A stretch of DNA of 37,799 nucleotides from contig JADGFA010000042.1 of the NCBI GenBank assembly GCA_016744065.1, positions 1 through 37,799 of the forward strand, written 5' to 3'. Of this stretch, positions 33,502 to 37,799 are shown one piece after another. How positions within the stretch are numbered: the stretch's first letter is position 1; the number at the start of each line of letters is the position of its first letter. Under the pieces are notes generated by a model. The model saw only the letters and a list, made by a program, of their open reading frames with translations. It was not told where the DNA came from and did no database searches. The stretch is from Gammaproteobacteria bacterium. Its GTDB lineage: Bacteria; Pseudomonadota; Gammaproteobacteria; SZUA-229. A program made the position numbers and the translations under genes.

Positions 33502-34725
33502 ATGCCTTTAATTCGTCCTTTTGCGGGCTTACGCCCTGTTCCTGAGCGTGTGGAAGATGTTGTTGCTCCACCATATGATGTATTAAATAGTGCAGAGGCG
33601 CGTGAGCGTGTGCTGGGTAAGCCAATGAGCTTTTTGCATATTTCCAAAGCGGAAATTGACCTTCCAGAGGGTACCGACCCATATAATCCAGCTGTGTATG
33701 CCAGAGCAGCGGAGAATTTGCAGAAATTGATTAATGATGGCATTTTAATTCGGGAAGACCAGCCCAGATATTATGTATATCGCCTGAAGATGGGCGATAT
33801 CGTACAAACAGGTCTGGTAGCGGCTGCATCAGTGAAGCACTATGACACTAACAGGATTCGTAAGCATGAATTTACCCGGCCAGCAAAAGAGAATGACCGT
33901 GTTGCACAAATTGAAGCCCTGAATGCACAAACCGGCCCGGTATTACTGGCATATAAATCGGATGATGAAATTGATAGTCTGTTAAACCAGGTGGCCGAAG
34001 GTGAGCCGCTTTATGACCTGATTGCAGATGATGGCATTGGCCATATATTTTGGGTAGTAGAGGATCAGGAAATAACAGATAAATTATCTGTCGGTTTTGA
34101 TGCAATGGAAGGTATTTATATTGCTGATGGTCATCACCGTTCGGCATCCGCATCGAGAGTGGCTAAAACAGCAGGTGGTACCGCTGATGATATGAGTCAT
34201 TATTTTTTATCGGTTATTTTTCCTCACAAACAAATGAAAATATTTGATTACAATCGTGTAGTAACTGATTTGAATGGCCTGTCTAAAGATAAGTTTATTA
34301 GTAAAGTAAAAGAAAATTTTAGCTGTAAAAAAGAATCAGCGTCGGTAAAGCCAGAAAAACCAAATGAATTTGGTATGTATATAGATGGTGAATGGTACCG
34401 GTTGAATATCAACCCAGAGCTGGTGTCCGATGATCCGGTTGCCAGGCTGGATGTGAGTTTACTGGCGAATAATCTACTTGATCCTGTTTTAAATATAATT
34501 GATCCGCGTACCGATTCAAGAATTGATTTTGTCGGTGGTATTCGAGGTTTGCAGGGGCTGGAAAAACGCGTTGACAGTGGTGAAATGGCAGTCGCATTTT
34601 CCATGTATGCAACCAGTATGGACGACCTGATGTTAGTGGCGGATGCCAATGAAGTAATGCCACCAAAGTCCACCTGGTTTGAACCCAAACTGGCAGATGG
34701 GCTGGTTTCACATGTGTTAGATTGA
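33502..34725 (+). CDS. DUF1015-family protein
   Basis: 407 residues, typical length. Family signatures: N-terminal IRPFAGLRPVPERVEDVVAPPYD, SFLHISKAEIDLPEG, a central TRPAKENDRVAQIEAL, and YIADGHHRSASA with an HHR motif that looks catalytic or metal-binding, ending in PPKSTWFEPKLADGLV. Function of the family is unproven; it often neighbours serine-biosynthesis genes, and a PLP aminotransferase lies 8 kb away but not adjacent. It is the last ordinary chromosomal gene before the AT-rich cassette-like region and has its own promoter with a palindromic operator. Confidence 0.88.
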   Translation: MPLIRPFAGLRPVPERVEDVVAPPYDVLNSAEARERVLGKPMSFLHISKAEIDLPEGTDPYNPAVYARAAENLQKLINDGILIREDQPRYYVYRLKMGDIVQTGLVAAASVKHYDTNRIRKHEFTRPAKENDRVAQIEALNAQTGPVLLAYKSDDEIDSLLNQVAEGEPLYDLIADDGIGHIFWVVEDQEITDKLSVGFDAMEGIYIADGHHRSASASRVAKTAGGTADDMSHYFLSVIFPHKQMKIFDYNRVVTDLNGLSKDKFISKVKENFSCKKESASVKPEKPNEFGMYIDGEWYRLNINPELVSDDPVARLDVSLLANNLLDPVLNIIDPRTDSRIDFVGGIRGLQGLEKRVDSGEMAVAFSMYATSMDDLMLVADANEVMPPKSTWFEPKLADGLVSHVLD

Positions 34726-34770
34726 TACGATAGACTGTATGAAAGTAAAATGATTTGTGCTTATGGGGTT

Positions 34771-35089
34771 TTTAGGGGTACCTATATCAACCGGTGATTG
34801 CCTGTCGTTAAAGAGTATAAAGCGAACGCCTTTATTGCTTTGGTATACTCTTCAGTACGCATAAGATACTAGCGGGCAGAGTAGCTTTTTATATGATAAG
34901 GCTTTGTTATCTAAATATATTTATCCCAGAGATGGGCAATAGAATTATTCGCAATCTAGCATTCATATCTCATAATTAACATCAATCGGGATAGAGGTGT
35001 ATGATGAATAAATCAATAATAACTAAAAAGTGATATGCAGGAGTCTATGTATTTGGTTTTATCTTGCTTCTGTTTATTTTATGTTAGGC
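34771..35089 (+). repeat. long direct repeat, copy 1, ending in TGTTAGGC
   Basis: A non-coding element of about 320 bp, roughly 80% identical to 37193-37570 by eye, with a near-identical core around AATCTAGCATTCATATCTCA and AATCGGGATAGAGGTGTATG. It starts near TTTAGGGGTACCTATATCAA and ends with TGTTAGGC (35082-35089), 10 bases before the ATG of the Tae4-like gene. The GTTAGGC end equals the conserved right-hand core (GTTRRRY) of integron attC sites. The rest of 34726-35099 holds no gene. A mini-ORF (MMNKSIITKK) with GAGG upstream is present but not conserved in length. Confidence 0.75.
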
Positions 35090-35099
35090 TTAAGAAAGG

Positions 35100-35633
35100 A
35101 TGCACAAAGTGATCAAATTTGAAAAACTATGGAAAAACCATCCAACAATAACAGGCTCTAATGATCCTTGCTCAAATAATGGTAAATCTAATTTTGGGAA
35201 TCAATGCGCTATTCGAGTAGGCGTTGCATTACGTCAATGCGGAATTGATACATCAAAAATTCCTGGAGTTGAACACTGTTGGCACCATAATAAAAAGGAA
35301 GGCCATATTTTAAGAGCCGAACAACTTGCTAATGGCTTAATGAAAAATCGTATTCATGGTATACAGGAAGCTAAAATACTTGATCCCAAGAATTACAAAC
35401 AATTAATATCTGGTAAAACTGGCATAATATTCTTTAAAGACTATTGGCCGAGAGAAATTAATGGTAAAAAAGAGTCATTTCAAAACCGAAGTGGTGACAA
35501 TATTGATTTATGGAATGGCTCAAGAATAACAGACTGGAAAACATGGGTACGTATCCAATTAAGTGTTGTTGCCTCTCCATTTTGGTATGACCTTAAAAAA
35601 TCAAAACAAATAATATTCTGGCAGGTTCAATAA
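35100..35633 (+). CDS. Tae4-like T6SS amidase effector with substituted catalytic His
   Basis: 177 residues resembling type VI secretion amidase effector 4, which cuts peptidoglycan peptides. Signatures: FEKLWKNHP, the catalytic-cysteine motif FGNQCAIRVGVAL (C36), HILRAEQLANGL, GKTGIIFFKDYW, and GDNIDLWNGSRITDW near 132-146, ending in a Trp/Phe-rich tail. In Tae4 relatives the last motif carries the catalytic His (GHVTLWNG, GDHIDLWNG); here position 134 is Asn, so activity is doubtful unless another residue substitutes. A GTG at 35109 with AAAGGA 8 bases upstream may be the true start. No secretion genes are nearby. It is followed directly by a small membrane protein. Confidence 0.78.
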   Translation: MHKVIKFEKLWKNHPTITGSNDPCSNNGKSNFGNQCAIRVGVALRQCGIDTSKIPGVEHCWHHNKKEGHILRAEQLANGLMKNRIHGIQEAKILDPKNYKQLISGKTGIIFFKDYWPREINGKKESFQNRSGDNIDLWNGSRITDWKTWVRIQLSVVASPFWYDLKKSKQIIFWQVQ

Positions 35634-35864
35634 ATGAAACGCCTAGCTTATATTCTATTAGGTCTGGCAGTAGGTGGTACATGCGCTTATGCTATTACTT
35701 ATTTAATAGGTTTTTTGATTGAGCCATATTACACCCCTACTGGTGAAGATGAAATGACAAGAAATTTCATGATATTTTTCGTAGCTTTTTTAGTTATATC
35801 AATAGTTGGTGGAATTATTGCAAACATTATTTACAATAAAAACCTAACAGGTAAAAAAAACTAA
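35634..35864 (+). CDS. small two-helix membrane protein, possible immunity partner
   Basis: 76 residues. The ATG follows the Tae4-like stop with no gap, and GGCAGG about 10 bases upstream could serve as ribosome site, so the two are co-translated. Two membrane helices (about 7-30 and 47-67) flank a short acidic periplasmic or cytoplasmic loop (YYTPTGEDEMTRN). Co-translation with an effector suggests immunity, but known Tai4 immunity proteins are soluble periplasmic proteins, so this is inference. The 3' end of the gene contains ACCTAACA (35842-35849), the complement of the cassette-boundary motif. Confidence 0.6.
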   Translation: MKRLAYILLGLAVGGTCAYAITYLIGFLIEPYYTPTGEDEMTRNFMIFFVAFLVISIVGGIIANIIYNKNLTGKKN

Positions 35865-35921
35865 ATTGGACATTAATGGAACGTCCATATATGTCTGATT
35901 AAAATTTAGAAGTAATAAGAA

Positions 35922-36212
35922 ATGGAAAAATGTTTTATTCTGATTTTCATATTAACGGTAACCTATATAGTGCTAGGTAATTATCTCTATTTTAATAAAG
36001 TACTACCAGGTCTGAAAAGATTAGATAAAGATTACGACAGCTCTTTAATGCCATCAGGACAAATAAAACAAACAAAAGAATACATAATAGCTATTGAAAA
36101 CAACAATAATAAGCCTTGGTTTTATTATTACCTAAAGTACAATAAATATATTTTAGTATTAATAGCCTTTATCTTTCTTCTGTTTGTATTTGCGTTATTT
36201 ACCGGTTTATAA
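35922..36212 (+). CDS. small two-helix membrane protein, unknown function
   Basis: 96 residues: an N-terminal hydrophobic helix (about 5-25, like a signal anchor), a polar Lys/Asn-rich middle (GLKRLDKDYDSSLMPSGQ to ENNNNKPW) and a C-terminal helix (about 73-94). No family recognised. Only a weak AAGTAATAAG ribosome site. It lies 57 bases after the previous gene, and an imperfect hairpin (TGGAC / GTCCA, about 35868-35888) sits between them. CTTCTAACA follows 5 bases after its stop. Confidence 0.55.
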   Translation: MEKCFILIFILTVTYIVLGNYLYFNKVLPGLKRLDKDYDSSLMPSGQIKQTKEYIIAIENNNNKPWFYYYLKYNKYILVLIAFIFLLFVFALFTGL

Positions 36213-36490
36213 ACAAGCTTCTAACAAAACTGCTAAATAGGACATCCATGTTAAGAAGCCTGTAAAAACAATGAGTTATATACAATCTGGTTTTTTATTA
36301 TAGGAAATAAATAAGACGCCCACCTAAGTAGTTGTCAAATATTAGAATGGGTGTCTATTTAAAAATTTTTAAAAATACAAAATTTATAAGTGAAAAGGAT
36401 ATGAGGAATAAAGTTGCAGGGTATATACAACGTTTTTACAGCAGAATTAGACTGTACTCTAGCTTAAATTATCTAAGTCCAGTAGAGTAT

Positions 36491-36609
36491 GAGTTAAATA
36501 AAGTATGAATAATTTATCGTCCACTTTTTCAGGGGAAGATCCCCTTTTTATACGCCGTTTCGCTTCTCTGCACTCTGTATAAAAAGACCGGTTAACTCAA
36601 ACGTTAGGT
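36491..36609 (+). other. candidate integron attC-like site
   Basis: Nested inverted repeats GAGTTAA (36491-36497) ... CTTTTTATAC ... GTATAAAAAG ... TTAACTC (36592-36598), then CGTTAGGT at 36602-36609. The right half (TTAACTC, short spacer, GTTAGGT) matches the L'-R' layout of attC sites, and the cassette-type ORF starts 17 bases after the GTTAGG. The left outer box (RYYYAAC) is not found at the expected place, so the site is degenerate or of a variant type. Confidence 0.45.
36531..36550 (+). terminator. terminator-like hairpin inside the cassette spacer
   Basis: A 6-bp stem (AGGGGA / TCCCCT) with a three-base AGA loop is followed by TTTTTA. It lies about 320 bases after the preceding ORF, more likely insulating the next cassette than ending the previous gene. 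Confidence 0.5.
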
Positions 36610-36619
36610 TTAAAGAATT

Positions 36620-37147
36620 ATGGAACAATTTTTAAAACTTATATCAGCTTTCAACAAAACCGCTCCAGCTTCATCGCTTGGTGTAGCAATTGCTATGTCA
36701 TTAATTATATTTTTACCAGAACCTGTAGTTTTAAAGCTTGGTATATTTGAATTTCGCGAGACTAATAAAGGCTTTATTGGTTGGGCTTTTATTTTAACAT
36801 ATTCATATTTAGCGGCACTCTTGTTATGGGAAATTAAAAATTATTTAAAATCAAAATATATAAAACATCATGTCACTAAAAAATATCAAAGCAAGCTACA
36901 TGAACTAACATCATTAGAAAAAGGTTATCTTTCTGAGTTTATGTCAGGTGAAAATACACTGCATCTGGAAATGGAAGACGGTGTAATTGGAGGCCTATCT
37001 GCAAAAGAAATCGTTTATAGAAGCAGTGATGTTTTTGATCCAATAGAAGGTATCCCATATAATTTACAACCATGGGCAAGAAAATACTTAGAACAAAACC
37101 CTATACTGCTCGAAGGTGCAAAACATAGGGAAATTGAAAGTTATTAG
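36620..37147 (+). CDS. SieB-like superinfection exclusion protein
   Basis: 175 residues. Two membrane helices (about 18-40 and 52-72) are followed by a cytoplasmic part with LTSLEKGYLSEFMSGENT, DGVIGGLSAKEIVYRSSDVF and YNLQPWARKYLEQNP, the pattern of the SieB family of phage superinfection exclusion proteins. These make infected cells abort or reject certain phages. Length is typical. The ATG lies 17 bases after GTTAGG, the same distance as in the Tae4-like gene, and ACCTAACA (37159-37166) follows 11 bases after the stop, so the gene is bounded like a cassette. A weak AAAGAA serves as ribosome site. Confidence 0.72.
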   Translation: MEQFLKLISAFNKTAPASSLGVAIAMSLIIFLPEPVVLKLGIFEFRETNKGFIGWAFILTYSYLAALLLWEIKNYLKSKYIKHHVTKKYQSKLHELTSLEKGYLSEFMSGENTLHLEMEDGVIGGLSAKEIVYRSSDVFDPIEGIPYNLQPWARKYLEQNPILLEGAKHREIESY

Positions 37148-37192
37148 TACATATAAAAACCTAACAGACTAAATAAGACACCCACCTAAATA

Positions 37193-37570
37193 TTTAGGAA
37201 CACCTATATCAATCTGTCGATATTGTCAGTCTTTTAAGTATTCCTTTCTGTCTATCCCATGGAGATAATGGTTAATATCATCCGTATTATGACGAGTTAA
37301 TCGAACGCCTTTATTCGCTTCGATATACTTTTCAGTATGCATAACATACCAGCGGGCAGAGCTGTTTGTTATAAGGTAAGTCCTTGTTATCTCGATATAT
37401 TTGTCCTATAAACGGGCAATAGAATCATTCATAATCTAGCATCCATATCTCATAATTAACATCAATCGGGATAGACGTGTATGATGAATAAATCAATAAT
37501 AACTAAAAAGTGGTATACAGAAGTCTATATATCCAGTTTTACCTCGCTTCTGTCTATTTCATGTTAGAGC
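37193..37570 (+). repeat. long direct repeat, copy 2, ending in TGTTAGAGC
   Basis: About 378 bp, matching copy 1 with an extra 60 or so bases near 37220-37290. It starts TTTAGGAACACCTATATCAA and ends TGTTAGAGC (37562-37570), 6 bases before the ATG of the next small ORF. In the last 63 aligned bases before GTTAG all eleven differences from copy 1 are transitions. No gene is seen in 37148-37576 apart from this element and an ACCTAACA motif at 37159-37166. Confidence 0.75.
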
Positions 37571-37576
37571 TAAAAG

Positions 37577-37738
37577 ATGAAAAAACTTAAATATACGGAA
37601 ATATTCATACTACCAGTACTAATAATTATTCTAATATCATCTTTATTAATCTTTAATAACCTATCGATATCAAGCAAGAAAAGTTCTATTGCACAACTAC
37701 CCCCATATTCAAAAATCAAGTGCACCACTATATCCTAG
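37577..37738 (+). CDS. 53-residue single-helix membrane peptide
   Basis: A short ORF starting 14 bases after GTTAGA at the end of repeat copy 2 and stopping with TAG at 37736-37738. The product has a basic N-terminus (MKKLKYTE), a long hydrophobic helix (IFILPVLIIILISSLLIF) and a short polar tail with one cysteine. It resembles a signal anchor, a small toxin or a lysis-type peptide, but no family is recognised. Its placement directly after the repeat matches the other cassette ORFs. Confidence 0.5.
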   Translation: MKKLKYTEIFILPVLIIILISSLLIFNNLSISSKKSSIAQLPPYSKIKCTTIS

Positions 37739-37772
37739 GCGTCATAAATTATCTGGATAATAGAGGTATAAC

Positions 37773-37799
37773 ATGACTAAATACTATTCACATTTGAAT
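37773..37799 (+). CDS. start of an ORF cut by the window edge
   Basis: ATG at 37773 with AGAGG 7 bases upstream, then nine open codons (MTKYYSHLN) to the end of the window. It probably is the second gene of the same cassette as the 53-residue peptide. Confidence 0.4.

Larger units (their letters stand above)
36213..36619 (+). other. 407-bp spacer with attC-like arms and several inverted repeats
   Basis: The left end has GCTTCTAAC (36217-36225), nearly complementary to GTTAAGAAGC (36250-36259). At 36309-36322 and 36348-36360 AAATAAGACGCCCA and TGGGTGTCTATTT form a hairpin. Next come a terminator-like AGGGGA-AGA-TCCCCT followed by TTTTTA (36531-36550), and CTTTTTATAC / GTATAAAAAG (36544-36553 and 36577-36586). 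The right end is TTAACTC-AAAC-GTTAGGT (36592-36609). No coding sequence is seen. Confidence 0.6.

Noticed and set aside
34994..35032. Mini-ORF MMNKSIITKK inside the long repeat
   Set aside because: Copy 1 stops at TGA after ten codons whereas copy 2 reads on, and the differences downstream change most amino acids, so it is not conserved as a peptide.
34726..37799. Region as part of a prophage or transposon
   Set aside because: Apart from the SieB-like protein there is no phage structural, replication or integrase gene, and no transposase or insertion-sequence ends were seen.

Overview
The window looks like AT-rich chromosomal DNA of a gammaproteobacterium, probably aquatic or marine. The CCA-adding enzyme (22416-23648) closely resembles the enterobacterial multifunctional type. 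UppP, a MidA-type methyltransferase, a PTR1/FolM-like pteridine reductase, DUF1015, HopJ, MAPEG/GST and hybrid histidine kinases are all common in that class. A TusA-DsrE pair hints at sulfur metabolism. No tRNA, rRNA, CRISPR array, transposase or integrase gene was found.

Layout. (1) Positions 1-4794: the start of a SelD-linked FAD oxidoreductase (minus), divergent from egtD (hercynine synthesis); a pteridine reductase divergent from a MidA-type methyltransferase; then uppP-vanZ. (2) 4817-8080 (minus): a tight operon tusA - dsrE-like - soluble hybrid histidine kinase, linking sulfur-carrier proteins to a GAF/PAS sensor. (3) 8378-20653 (minus): a three-gene surface operon. It encodes a 3069-residue secreted repeat protein with an N-terminal CxxCH and a C-terminal sorting tail, an outer-membrane beta-barrel, and a lipoprotein with three haem-type motifs, and it ends in a hairpin terminator. 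A Tat-exported FecR-domain protein is divergent at 21434. (4) 22416-34725: housekeeping and accessory genes. These are cca, an alanine/serine-glyoxylate aminotransferase, a membrane hybrid kinase with an eroded ATPase domain, an EamA transporter behind a possible attenuator, a one-POTRA Omp85-like protein, a DUF4136 lipoprotein, hopJ-marR-MAPEG-GST with a perfect 16-bp inverted repeat before marR, and DUF1015 behind a perfect 18-bp palindrome.

(5) 34726-37799 is different. It is visibly more AT-rich, every ORF is small and on the plus strand, and long non-coding spacers separate them. Two diverged direct repeats of 0.32-0.38 kb each end in TGTTAG, 9-18 bases before an ATG. A third ORF (36620) follows TTAACTC-AAAC-GTTAGGT, which looks like the right half of an integron attC site, and complementary CCTAACA motifs lie at the ends of the preceding genes. 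The cargo is a Tae4-like T6SS amidase effector with an Asn where the catalytic His is expected, two small membrane proteins (one a possible immunity protein), a SieB-like phage superinfection-exclusion protein and a 53-residue single-TM protein. I read this as the start of an integron-like or otherwise mobile cassette array carrying conflict and defence genes, with unusually long recombination or spacer elements. It is the strongest candidate here for something undescribed.
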